From: Amaurobius ferox
Taxonomy: Eukaryota > Arthropoda > Arachnida > Araneae > Amaurobiidae
DNA: 64,000 bases
NCBI GenBank assembly: GCA_951213105.1
Contig: OX578152.1
Location: 99,405,068 to 99,469,067, forward strand
Direction: 5' to 3'
Within the stretch, counting starts at the first letter, position 1; each line of letters opens with the position of its first letter. Of this stretch, positions 47,740 to 59,302 are shown in pieces. The notes beneath the pieces were generated by a model that worked only from the letters and a program-made list of their open reading frames with translations, searched no databases and had not been told where the DNA came from. The translations under genes and the position numbers were made by a program.

Positions 47740-48270
47740 CGATTTTCAGCCTTTGTCACCAGTGGGGAAGGTGTGTGTGTGTGGGGGGGGGGGGCTTCGG
47801 GAGAGTTCTGAGGAATTTTACTCCTTCTCTCCCCCCTCCCCCCCGTTTTGTCCAACCCAGGAAAAGAAATCGAAAATCCGGCTTCGTTGGGTTTGATCGA
47901 ATGGTCGATATTATAAATGCTCAAAGATTCAGCCTTCCGAGTCACCAGAGGGCTGCTTAACGGTTCTGAAAGATATTAAAAATACTCATAATCTCCGCCG
48001 CCGGTGGAGGTATTGAAAATCCGGCTCAGTTCGATGATTGATACTATAAGTGTGTTAAAATTCAGCCATTTTTGGTCACCAGGAGGCTTCTGGAGGGTCT
48101 TAAGATGTTTCAAAGCCCCTCCATTTTCTCCTCCTTCTGGGGGGGGGGGGGATAAATAAAAAATTCGGCTCCGTTATGTTATGAACCGTAGTCCTATAAA
48201 TGTGCAAAGATTCAGCCTTCTAGGTCATCGGAGGAGGGGGGGGGGGCTCCAGGAGGGTCTGGAAATACAA
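47740..48270 (+). repeat. Family M repeat, about 3-4 units
   Basis: Units of about 150 bp with GTCACCAG(A/G)(A/G)GGCT, poly-G or poly-C runs, AAATCCGGCT(C/T)(C/G), TATAAATGTGCAAAGATTCAGCC. Same words as 35559-36010. Composition is GC-rich and strand-asymmetric. Confidence 0.65.
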
Positions 48271-48621
48271 AAACACGCTAGACAATTATATACAGTGACT
48301 ATGAATACTCGTGAAAAATCATGGAAAATGTTTATTCACTGCACGTTAATAAATGTATAAGGTTTTTTTTTCTTTTTTGTCAGAGAAGTTTGATTTAATG
48401 TAAAATTAGAATATTTTCAGTATAAATTTTACATAGTATTATTTACTTTAGTAAAACAACTCAAAATTATCTTATTAACGGTTTCAATATTCTCTTACTC
48501 AAGTGACCTGAGAATAATGTACGCTTACGGAGGATCTTCGGTAAACATATGTAAATTTTACTTTTGTTCAAAATTTAATTAAATCAGCTGAAAGTTATAA
48601 AATAAGACACTTTAACAGACA

Positions 48622-48659
48622 CCAACCCTAGGGTTTGCTACCGTAAACCCTAGGGTTGG
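48622..48659. repeat. Perfect hairpin, 15-bp arms
   Basis: CCAACCCTAGGGTTT and its exact complement AAACCCTAGGGTTGG flank GCTACCGT. The right arm overlaps the start of a SINE 3'-tail fragment. 48271-48621 shows nothing recognisable. Confidence 0.92.
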
Positions 48660-48686
48660 TCGTGTGGTCTGGGTCTTCAACACATA
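48655..48686 (+). mobile_element. SINE 3'-tail remnant
   Basis: GTTGGTCGTGTGGTCTGGGTCTTCAACACA resembles the end of the shared-tail SINEs (GGTCGGACGGTCTGGGTCTCAACAAC). Only about 30 bp remain. Confidence 0.45.
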
Positions 48687-48867
48687 TTGTGTATAAATGT
48701 TATTATTGCATTCGGCAAACGACAATAAAGTGAGTAAATTACTCGAAATTATGTTTGATAATTTTTATTACTTCCTTACACTATTGTATAAAGTTGTTTT
48801 ATCGATAATTTTCGAATTCAAGATTTTGATATATATATATTAAAATTGCTATTATATTGTCTCCGGT

Positions 48868-48914
48868 TTGATACTGTGTTTACTGATTTGCACTCCATCA
48901 CTTCGTATTTGTTA

Positions 48915-48968
<54 letters not shown>
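48868..48968 (+). repeat. Family F module with (TA)n tail, copy 1
   Basis: GATACTGTGTTTACTGATTTGCACTC ... TTTGTTATTTTAA followed by about 50 bp of TA. The same module with its own TA run is at 54781-54861. This suggests an element whose 3' end is the TA microsatellite. Confidence 0.6.
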
Positions 48969-48969
<1 letters not shown>

Positions 48970-48979
48970 TATAACAAAA

Positions 48980-49731
48980 AAAATCGACGCACCAAGAAGG
49001 AGTTGTCCGATTGTAATGAAATTTCGTATGAAAGACATTTAGAGTTTTTAGTGACGAGCCCCGTTTCTAACTGTGTCCTGACGACAACTGCAGACGTGTC
49101 TGGAGACGTCCAGGGAAGCGTGGGGATCCTGCCCTTACTGTCGCACGCCACACATGCCCACAACAGGGGGTTATGGTCTGGAGTGCCATCTTCTTTGATA
49201 GCCGGACCCGTTTGGAAGTCATTTCTGGCACACTGACAGCACAGCGGTACGTAGACAACATTCTACGACCGGTTGAGTAAACGTTCCTTTCGCGACACCC
49301 CGGACTTACTTTTCAACAAGATAATGCCCGGCCGCATACGGCACGTGTTGCTACGAATTGTCTTCAAGCTTGCTCAACACTTCCTTGCCAGCTTGGTCTC
49401 CTGATCTCTCTTCCATTAAATCATATTTGGAACGTTATGGGAAGGCGATTGCAACCATCCCGGAATGTTGACGATTTAGCCTGGCAGTTGGAGACAATTT
49501 GGTAAGACCCTCCGCAGCACACGATCCGTGAACTTTATCAGTCTATGCCACGCCGGGTGATATTTTGCATCCAGGCCAGAGGTGGACCAACGTCTTATTG
49601 TCTTCTTCCTTTGTATACCGTCAAACTCTAAATCATTAAATTGTTCTGAAATTTTAATCGTTTATTTTTCTATGTATGTTCTTCACATCCACTAATTTTT
49701 ATCACAATCGGACAACTCCTTGGAGCGTCTA
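48980..49731 (+). pseudogene. Tc1/mariner-type transposon, broken transposase
   Basis: Terminal inverted repeats: TCGACGCACCAAGAAGGAGT (48984 on) and the complement at 49701-49731 (ACAATCGGACAACTCC...GCGTC). Between them lies the C-terminal half of a DDE transposase with frameshifts and stops. Readable words are a CPQ-type MVWS block (near 49155), GTLTAQRYVDNILRP (near 49229), the catalytic-Asp motif FQQDNARPHTARVA (49311-49352), HIWNVMGRRLQP (near 49421) and IRELYQSMPRRV (near 49526). The third catalytic residue region reads PLNHIWN, so the expected Glu is lost. The N-terminal DNA-binding half is deleted. Dead, and mobilisable only in trans if the ends still work. Confidence 0.85.
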
Positions 49732-49733
49732 TT

Positions 49734-50337
49734 ACTTCCCCTGCAATACATGGTAATGTATAGAGAAAGTATTGGAATCATGCCGAAAATTACAACTCGA
49801 GTTTTCGATGGATCTACACGTTTCGAGACCTCTAGAATACGAAAAAACTATTTTTAGCGTGACGTCTGTGTGTGTGTCTGTGTGCCTGTCTGTGTCTGTC
49901 TGTCTGTGCAGATATTGTATCCACTCTAACTACCGAATTTCATAAAATTTGGTAGGTAAGTCACTTGTGGGCGAATCTGGTGCTGATTAGTTTTGGGTAC
50001 GATTCGGGATAAAAGAATCCGCCTTTTTTTGCGAAATGGCCCGCAAAAGTTTGTATCCACTCTAGCTCAAAATCTAATGGACCGAATTTCACAAAATTTG
50101 GTAGATAAGTCGCTTGTGAGTAACCCTGGTGCTGATTAGATTTTGATATGGTTCGGAAAGAATAACCTGCCTTTTTTTTGCAAAATGGCCCGCAAAAATC
50201 GACAAAATCTAAAATAAAAAACTACATATGCTGAAATATATCCATTAAATGCTTGTTTTATACGTAATTTTCAACGAAGAAAAGAATAAGACCAACCCCA
50301 TTACATTAGGACTAGCCGTTCTCGAGATATTTTTGTT
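49734..50337 (-). mobile_element. Family B element, 5' end missing (B5)
   Basis: Hairpin at 49734-49770 (ACTTCCCCTGCAATACATGG...), two internal modules, then a stop at CTCGAGATATTTTTG. Exactly the terminal segment that is amplified further right is absent. B6 begins immediately. The left end abuts the Tc1 inverted repeat. Confidence 0.9.
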
Positions 50338-50340
50338 TTT

Positions 50341-51111
50341 TACTTTTGCTGCAATACATGGTAATGCATAGGGAGAGTATTGGAATCATGTCGAAAATCG
50401 CAACTCGAGTTTTCGACGGATCTACACGTTTCGAGACCTCTAAGAATACGAAAAAACCATTTTGAGCGTGACGTCTGTATGTGTGTCTGTCTGGCTGTCT
50501 GTGTGTCTGTCTGTTTGTGCAGATTTTGTATCAACTCTAACTAAAAAACTAATGGACCGAATTTCACAAAATTTAGTAGGTAAGTCACTTGTGAGCGAGT
50601 CTGGTGCTGATTAGTTTTTGGTACAATTTGGGATGAAAGAACCCGCTTATTTTTGCGAAATGGCCCGCAAAAGCTTGTATCCACTCTAACTGAAAAACTA
50701 ATGGGCCGAATTTCACAAAATTTGGCAGATGAGTCTTTTGTGGATCACCCTTGTGCTGATTAGATTTTGGTATGCTTCAAGAAAAAATAACCTGCCTTTT
50801 TTTGCAAAATGGCCCGCAAACATCGTCAAAATCTAAACTAAAGAACTACGTATGCTCAAATATATCCATTAAATGCTTGTTTAATATGTAATTTTCAGCG
50901 AAGAAAAGAATAAGACCAACCCCATTGCACTAGGACTAGCCGTTCTCGAGATATTTTAGTTTTTCGTACTTTCCCTACACCACCTTTGAAAATAAGCCCG
51001 ATTACCGAATGAGAACGAAAATTGAATTAAAAGTGAAATAAATTTAATTAAAATAAAGAGAACGTGAATATAAGTTTGCAGGGAAAGTCATGTGCTGCCC
51101 ACATCAGATTT
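50341..51111 (-). mobile_element. Family B element, full length (B6)
   Basis: Hairpin TACTTTTGCTGCAATACATGG at 50341, two internal modules, terminal segment 50964-51111 ending GCCCACATCAGATTTTTT. Its own terminal segment differs at several bases from the 22 copies that follow (AACGTGAATATAAGTTTGC against AATGTGTATATAAGTCTGC). Confidence 0.92.
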
Positions 51112-51113
51112 TT

Positions 51114-54100
51114 TGTTTTTTCTCTACGCCACCTTTGAAAATGAGTCCAGTTACCAAATGAGAACGAAAATTGAATGAATAGTGAATTAAATTTAATTAA
51201 AATAAGAGAATGTGTATATAAGTCTGCAGGGAAAGTCATGTGCTGCCCACATCAGATTTTTTGTTTTTTCTCTACGCCACCTTTGAAAATGAGTCCAGTT
51301 ACCAAATGAGAACGAAAATTGAATGAATAGTGAATTAAATTTAATTAAAATAAGAGAATGTGTATATAAGTCTGCAGGGAAAGTCATGTGCTGCCCACAT
51401 CAGATTTTTTGTTTTTTCTCTACGCCACCTTTGAAAATGAGTCCAGTTACCAAATGAGAACGAAAATTGAATGAATAGTGAATTAAATTTAATTAAAATA
51501 AGAGAATGTGTATATAAGTCTGCAGGGAAAGTCATGTGCTGCCCACATCAGATTTTTTGTTTTTTCTCTACGCCACCTTTGAAAATGAGTCCAGTTACCA
51601 AATGAGAACGAAAATTGAATGAATAGTGAATTAAATTTAATTAAAATAAGAGAATGTGTATATAAGTCTGCAGGGAAAGTCATGTGCTGCCCACATCAGA
51701 TTTTTTGTTTTTTCTCTACGCCACCTTTGAAAATGAGTCCAGTTACCAAATGAGAACGAAAATTGAATGAATAGTGAATTAAATTTAATTAAAATAAGAG
51801 AATGTGTATATAAGTCTGCAGGGAAAGTCATGTGCTGCCCACATCAGATTTTTTGTTTTTTCTCTACGCCACCTTTGAAAATGAGTCCAGTTACCAAATG
51901 AGAACGAAAATTGAATGAATAGTGAATTAAATTTAATTAAAATAAGAGAATGTGTATATAAGTCTGCAGGGAAAGTCATGTGCTGCCCACATCAGATTTT
52001 TTGTTTTTTCTCTACGCCACCTTTGAAAATGAGTCCAGTTACCAAATGAGAACGAAAATTGAATGAATAGTGAATTAAATTTAATTAAAATAAGAGAATG
52101 TGTATATAAGTCTGCAGGGAAAGTCATGTGCTGCCCACATCAGATTTTTTGTTTTTTCTCTACGCCACCTTTGAAAATGAGTCCAGTTACCAAATGAGAA
52201 CGAAAATTGAATGAATAGTGAATTAAATTTAATTAAAATAAGAGAATGTGTATATAAGTCTGCAGGGAAAGTCATGTGCTGCCCACATCAGATTTTTTGT
52301 TTTTTCTCTACGCCACCTTTGAAAATGAGTCCAGTTACCAAATGAGAACGAAAATTGAATGAATAGTGAATTAAATTTAATTAAAATAAGAGAATGTGTA
52401 TATAAGTCTGCAGGGAAAGTCATGTGCTGCCCACATCAGATTTTTTGTTTTTTCTCTACGCCACCTTTGAAAATGAGTCCAGTTACCAAATGAGAACGAA
52501 AATTGAATGAATAGTGAATTAAATTTAATTAAAATAAGAGAATGTGTATATAAGTCTGCAGGGAAAGTCATGTGCTGCCCACATCAGATTTTTTGTTTTT
52601 TCTCTACGCCACCTTTGAAAATGAGTCCAGTTACCAAATGAGAACGAAAATTGAATGAATAGTGAATTAAATTTAATTAAAATAAGAGAATGTGTATATA
52701 AGTCTGCAGGGAAAGTCATGTGCTGCCCACATCAGATTTTTTGTTTTTTCTCTACGCCACCTTTGAAAATGAGTCCAGTTACCAAATGAGAACGAAAATT
52801 GAATGAATAGTGAATTAAATTTAATTAAAATAAGAGAATGTGTATATAAGTCTGCAGGGAAAGTCATGTGCTGCCCACATCAGATTTTTTGTTTTTTCTC
52901 TACGCCACCTTTGAAAATGAGTCCAGTTACCAAATGAGAACGAAAATTGAATGAATAGTGAATTAAATTTAATTAAAATAAGAGAATGTGTATATAAGTC
53001 TGCAGGGAAAGTCATGTGCTGCCCACATCAGATTTTTTGTTTTTTCTCTACGCCACCTTTGAAAATGAGTCCAGTTACCAAATGAGAACGAAAATTGAAT
53101 GAATAGTGAATTAAATTTAATTAAAATAAGAGAATGTGTATATAAGTCTGCAGGGAAAGTCATGTGCTGCCCACATCAGATTTTTTGTTTTTTCTCTACG
53201 CCACCTTTGAAAATGAGTCCAGTTACCAAATGAGAACGAAAATTGAATGAATAGTGAATTAAATTTAATTAAAATAAGAGAATGTGTATATAAGTCTGCA
53301 GGGAAAGTCATGTGCTGCCCACATCAGATTTTTTGTTTTTTCTCTACGCCACCTTTGAAAATGAGTCCAGTTACCAAATGAGAACGAAAATTGAATGAAT
53401 AGTGAATTAAATTTAATTAAAATAAGAGAATGTGTATATAAGTCTGCAGGGAAAGTCATGTGCTGCCCACATCAGATTTTTTGTTTTTTCTCTACGCCAC
53501 CTTTGAAAATGAGTCCAGTTACCAAATGAGAACGAAAATTGAATGAATAGTGAATTAAATTTAATTAAAATAAGAGAATGTGTATATAAGTCTGCAGGGA
53601 AAGTCATGTGCTGCCCACATCAGATTTTTTGTTTTTTCTCTACGCCACCTTTGAAAATGAGTCCAGTTACCAAATGAGAACGAAAATTGAATGAATAGTG
53701 AATTAAATTTAATTAAAATAAGAGAATGTGTATATAAGTCTGCAGGGAAAGTCATGTGCTGCCCACATCAGATTTTTTGTTTTTTCTCTACGCCACCTTT
53801 GAAAATGAGTCCAGTTACCAAATGAGAACGAAAATTGAATGAATAGTGAATTAAATTTAATTAAAATAAGAGAATGTGTATATAAGTCTGCAGGGAAAGT
53901 CATGTGCTGCCCACATCAGATTTTTTGTTTTTTCTCTACGCCACCTTTGAAAATGAGTCCAGTTACCAAATGAGAACGAAAATTGAATGAATAGTGAATT
54001 AAATTTAATTAAAATAAGAGAATGTGTATATAAGTCTGCAGGGAAAGTCATGTGCTGCCCACATCAGATTTTTTGTTTTTTCTCTACGCCACCTTTGAAA

Positions 54101-54369
54101 ATGAGTCCAGTTACCAAATGAGAACGAAAATTGAATGAATAGTGAATTAAATTTAATTAAAATAAGAGAATGTGTATATAAGTCTGCAGGGAAAGTCATG
54201 TGCTGCCCACATCAGATTTTTTGTTTTTTCTCTACGCCACCTTTGAAAATGAGTCCAGTTACCAAATGAGAACGAAAATTGAATGAATAGTGAATTAAAT
54301 TTAATTAAAATAAGAGAATGTGTATATAAGTCTGCAGGGAAAGTCATGTGCTGCCCACATCAGATTTTT
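51114..54369 (-). repeat. 148-bp satellite made of the family B terminus, 22 units
   Basis: CAGATTTTTT recurs every 148 bp from 51105 to 54361, giving 22 units that read as identical to each other. Each unit equals the 5'-terminal segment of family B: CTACGCCACCTTTGAAAATG, the AAATTTAATTAAAATAAGAG stretch, CTGCAGGGAAAGTCATGTGC, CCCACATCAGATTTTTT. Units therefore abut terminus to inner boundary. The 64-codon minus-strand frames, one per unit, are repeat by-products. Confidence 0.97.
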
Positions 54370-54377
54370 TTTTGTTA

Positions 54378-54502
<125 letters not shown>

Positions 54503-54780
54503 GTATTTTATGTTATATAATTGAATTTATCCTATTTGGTTTTTTTCTGTTATTCCGTTGTTGGGCACAGATTGCATAATATTTTAACCACGTGTTTTTA
54601 TGCAATCATAGAAACAACGGATTTTAGTATATCTGTCTAGAATGTGCCCCTGAAGACGTTTCTGGCAGATATACTATTTTTTAATATATTTCCCTTGTCC
54701 TGGCCTCTCCGTGCTCTGCTTTTTCGGCCCTTCCTCGTTGCTTTTTGCTTTTCACACACGCTTTTATTTTGCTCGCGGTT

Positions 54781-54861
54781 AGATACTGTGGTTACTGATT
54801 CACACTCTTGCACTTTAGTTTTTGTTATTTTAATTTATATATATATATATATATATATTCG
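54781..54861 (+). repeat. Family F module with (TA)n tail, copy 2
   Basis: GATACTGTGGTTACTGATTCACACTC ... TTTGTTATTTTAATTTA followed by TA repeats; matches 48868-48968. The region 54500-54780 (GAAGACGTTTCTGGCAGATATAC) may be the rest of the same element. 54862-55257 holds a (GT)n tract near 54900 and a poly-G run near 55140. Confidence 0.6.
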
Positions 54862-55257
54862 AACAATTTTGGAGATATGTCCATCTTTGTGTGTCTGTAA
54901 GTGTGTGTGTGTGTGTGTAATGCGTCGACATGATAACCCAAGAAGGAAAGAACCGACTGTTATTAAATTTTATATGTAGACACATAATGTGAAAAACTAG
55001 AATTAGTTAAGAGTTTGTCAGTTTTTCTCATGATTAGATCGTAAATTACTCGAATTTTATGATTTTCGTAGTGTTATTTCCTATGAAAGACATAAAAAAA
55101 AACCCAGACACAATGACGGTTTTTATATATTATATGGGGTGGGGTGGGGGGGGGGAATAGTAATTTAAGCTAAGCTTTACGCTATTGGTTTTAACATTTT
55201 TCATAATGATACATATATTACATCCTATTCATCGTCATTACTTGCCGTTGCCAATAA

Positions 55258-55637
55258 AAAATTAACTGTAGTTTGGTTCAACTCGACTTTCTCATACCAG
55301 AATCCATTTTTTAGTAACTTTTTTCTTTAATTTTACAAGAAAATTTTGAAAAATCGGTATTATGGGCCGAAATAATTATAATTATGTCATGCTACCCGTC
55401 ACTTTAAAGGGTTTAAAAAATATTTCGTTTGCTACGATACTTAAAAATGTGTGGCCCGTCACCGGGAGTAACTTGCCCTCCAGGAGGGCATGTTAATGAC
55501 GTCACGAACAAAAAATTTGTATCACAGCTATTTTTCACAACAATGATTGAAACTTTTAAGTCTCGTGATCATTAAGCCATAAATAAAACCTTTTATTTTT
55601 GATTATGTCAAGTTTTGTCCTATGCTGTCATGTTAAA
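55258..55637 (-). repeat. Family C repeat, copy 2
   Basis: Complement of 9734-10108 over its whole length, at roughly 70-75 percent by eye. It also contains CCTCCAGGAGGGCATG. Confidence 0.75.
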
Positions 55638-57306
55638 AATATATAAAGTTTCGAATAAATTTTGATGTTTCCGCACGAATTAAAAAAAATTCTATCTAGT
55701 TCTAGATTTTTGATAACACAGCTGTATATAAAGTTTCGCGAAAATCCATTAATATTTGTGGCATTATCGTGTACACAAAAAATCGACCACAAACATACTG
55801 GAAGGCTGATGGACATCACTCAAATAATAGTCAAAACGTGTTCAGGAGGTCCTAAAACACATATTGGCATTAAAATTTCGAATCCGAAAATTTTCACGTA
55901 AACAATATTTTATATAACATTATACAAATTGTTATAGAATTGTTATAGAAGTGTTATAGAATCCCCCTCCCCCTTTGTACTTATCCGTGAAGACTTTCAA
56001 ATTAAAAATTTCCATATTTTTCATTCTAATGGCATTCATTCTGCTAGTCTGCATTTAAATATTCAAGAAATCTAGACTACATCAGAAAATTCGGAAAATC
56101 TACAGATCTGCAATATGTATTGGTTTAAGAATCAATGGTTTAGAGGGGTATAAAATATATTTTACGGACTGAAGGAGCGACATAAATGCAGATTAACAAT
56201 GAAACATTAGAGAGATTTTCTTGAAAATTTTTCGATTCGAGGGGGGGGGGGGGGTGAACCTCCCGACCTTTATCCCTTGAATGCGGCCCTGATAATGTCG
56301 AGTCCAATGGTCAAACATTTCGGTCCGTTCAATCCAAACCTATAAAACTCAAGTGAAGATCAAGATCATAAGTGAAGAATTTTGAGTAGTTTAGCTAACC
56401 CATCAAATCGATTTGGCCGGTCTACAGTTTTGAACACATCCCTTGCTATTAACCGATCAGATTTATCTGAACACCTTACATTTCCGAATACTCTTGTAGC
56501 AAACAGTGTTGCCAGAAAAATCACTGTCAGATCTCGAAAAATGTCCCGCGGAATAACAATATCATCCAAAATCTTTATTAGCTTGCAGAAAAGATGTTAA
56601 ATTGTGGGATGCACGAAATATACCAACATTCTTTATATAAATCATAATATGTGTAGAAATATTTTTATATAGTAGCAAATATTTAAAAACTTCAGTGATG
56701 CTCAGAAATATTTTCTCGTTCTTTACTCCCAAAAATTTAATTGTTCACGGCATAAAAAGTAATTACTGGAGTCATTATTTGTATGCTTCTTTCTGCTCAC
56801 AGAAATTAATCGCGTAAGAATAAAATGTTTCTTGCATAGAAGAAAACTTCGCCTCGTATTTTACTATTTTCCCCTCTTTCTGACACGCTGTTACTATATG
56901 ACCAAAATTTCCCCTTTCTGTAGGGATTTTCCCACGATTTGGCATCTCTGGTCGAAAAGAGTTTATCAGCGACTGTAATATCAAGGGTGCTTGTTTTCCT
57001 AGGATCGGGGTTTCTTTCAATTTCAAGTACAAGTTATCTTAAATATAGATAATAAACAAATCAATTGAGCTTCGGAACGAAATTAAAGGCAGCTTTTAGA
57101 GGAAAATACTGACCACACCTAGTAAGTATTAACAAATATCTTTTTATTATCATTGACTTATAAAGCTAAGTTGGAAACAGTCTCATATATATTAAATGTT
57201 TATAATTTCAGTAACCTGCCTTCGGTATTTTCGGCTAGATATTTTTTGGTTTTTCATATTATAAAAAATGTCCAAAAACTTCATTCTGTTAAGTGGAATG
57301 ATTATT
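55638..57306. other. No gene confirmed
   Basis: Three open frames deserve mention: 55662-55901 plus, 56366-56569 minus (with DIFRDLTVIFLATLFATRVF, hydrophobic) and 56775-57032 minus. None has a recognisable domain, and the 56.4-kb interval is open on both strands. Poly-G at 56239-56254. Confidence 0.4.
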
Positions 57307-58160
57307 TCTTTCCTTACATACATAGTGCAATGTATAAGGAAAATATCGCTACGGGTTGAAAATTTGAAATTGAGTTTATGACGAAGGACCATGTTTTAAG
57401 TAACCTAAACTAGAATCGAACGTTTTTGAGGTGATGACTGTGTGTGTGTGTACGTATGTTAGTGTATGTATGTTAGTGTGTGTGTATCAGTGAGTCTGTG
57501 GAAGCGATATCTTGAGAAAGAAAAAGCGTTTCGAAAACAATTTGGTACGATTATTATATTACTCGAATACGAGAACCCTACAGATTTGGAACTGTAATGT
57601 TCGGAACCCTGAACGATTTTGAGATGATGTCTGTGCATGTGTTTACGTATATTAAGGTATGTATCTTGGTATGTGTGTGTACGTATGTTAGTGTATATAT
57701 ATTAGTGTGTGTGTATGTATGTTAGCATATTTATGTTAGTATGTGTGTATCGGTTAGCCAGTGGAAGCGATATCTTGGGAAAGAAAGAAACATTTTGAAA
57801 GCAATTTGGTACGATTATTACAATCGGTGAATCTGAGAGCCCCTACAAATTTTAAACGCTATCGAATTTTCAGAACACCTCTCAATTTCGAATGATTTTT
57901 TGAAAAATCTTTAAGAAATCAGGAACTTTAATAATAATGAACGATGCATAATCATTTTAGACATATTTTTTTTATTAGAAAACGAAGACACAAACTCGAG
58001 AACGCTGGCCGTTCTCGAGGTATTACACGTTCTTAATATACATTTATATGAAAGAGAATTGCATAAAATAAGAAAAAAGATGCAGTAAATTATCAAATAT
58101 GTTCACTTTCCATATGAAATATTATGAAACAAATCTGCTAATATCATTCTAGGCGATCGA
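57307..58160 (-). mobile_element. Diverged family A-like element
   Basis: TTTCCTTACATACATAGTGCAATGTATAAGGAAAATAT is a variant of the family A hairpin. GAATCGAACGTTTTTGAGGTGATG, a long (GT)n tract, CAGTGAGTCTGTGGAAGCGATATC and TTCTCGAGGTATTACAC follow in the family A order. An internal segment from the (GT)n tract to GGTACGATTATTA is duplicated (57440-57560 and 57625-57815). Confidence 0.7.
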
Positions 58161-58234
58161 GGTAGTTTGTTAAATGGAAAAATACTTTATGTAATAGTTT
58201 TGTATTTTGGTACCAGAGAATTCGCCAGTGTATT

Positions 58235-58740
58235 AATTTTTCCTTCGCAGAATTGTATAAAATCGCATTTCGTGTGTCTAGCTGTTGTCGAGTTATAGCT
58301 AAAAGTATGTTGGAACAAAAAATTAAAAATATATATCCGCGATTTAAATATTTTTCGAACAATATTTCAAGATTTTAAGATTTTTCTTGCTATTTATAGG
58401 TTATTGAAACGTTACTTGGTTGCCACCATTACAACGAGATAGAAAAGTGTAAGTCCACGGAAAATATATTTAAAAAAATAAATCGTTTGCTGTAACTATA
58501 AATTAAAATATCTTAAGAACGATTCATTTTCCACCAATTAAGTTCATTTAAGAAATTTTTGGAATTTTTTTTTTCTTTCACAGAATTGTATAAAGTCGTA
58601 TTCTGTGCGTATAGCCATTGTCAAGTTACAGCTGAAAGTAAGTTAAAACACACACACACACACACAAAAAAAAAAAGGCGATTTAAACATTTTTCGAACA
58701 AAATTAGAAGATTTTAAGATTTTCTCACTATTTATAGGTC
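58235..58740. repeat. Direct duplication, period about 335 bp
   Basis: CAGAATTGTATAAA(A/G)TCG ... TTTTTCGAACAA ... AAGATTTT(T)(A)AGATTTTTC...CTATTTATAGGT occurs at 58235-58405 and 58570-58740. The second unit carries an (AC)n run. It may be the 5' region of the preceding A-like element. Confidence 0.65.
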
Positions 58741-59300
58741 ACGTGTAAACAAAGTTTAGAGTTTCTACCTTCAGCCGTCCGGGCTGTGCAGTTCATCCCT
58801 TTTCTTAGTCTCGATCAGCTGCATATGATATTTTCAGGTTTGTATCATTACAAGAATGTCAGCTTTAGTGCTCTGTTGAAGCCAACTATAAAGTGGAGTC
58901 ATCAAGTTGTTCTGGGAATCTAAACGCGAGCCTTTTGGTCTTAAATAGTCTACACAACTGAAGCAAATCAAACTATCATCACTTGAAACTGCACGTAATT
59001 GTTTTTGAAATGCATGCATGCATGATACAGAAATTTTAAGCTTCCCCAATTAACGTACACTTTTCTTTCATATTTTTTATTCCAAATTTCTATCTTATGT
59101 AGCGCGCTTATTGTGACCACATTAAATTCTATCCCACGCTCTTAATATTACAAGAGAATAAATAAACGCTCTTTTCTTCATCTACAACAGATTTGGCCAC
59201 TCATTCTAACCACAACGCAAACTTTTTCATTCGAATTTCCCTACTCTCTACCTTGAGTAGCCTATAATTCGAACTATACTAGTAAAATATGTTTCTAAGA
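58741..59300. other. No gene confirmed
   Basis: A 71-codon minus-strand frame (58834-59049) begins MGKLKISVSCMHAF and is not low-complexity. I recognise nothing in it and see no supporting splice or repeat context. Confidence 0.35.
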
Positions 59301-59302
59301 TA

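Noticed and set aside
48868..49236. 122-residue plus-strand frame
   Set aside because: It combines the (TA)n tract with an out-of-frame part of the broken Tc1 transposase.
51048..54347. Some twenty identical 64-residue minus-strand open frames, one per 148 bp
   Set aside because: They follow the 148-bp repeat exactly, each lies across a unit junction, and the repeat is the non-coding terminus of family B. The apparent conservation is repeat identity, not selection.
51105..54369. CRISPR-like array
   Set aside because: The 148-bp units are contiguous and identical throughout, with no variable spacers, in a eukaryotic genome.
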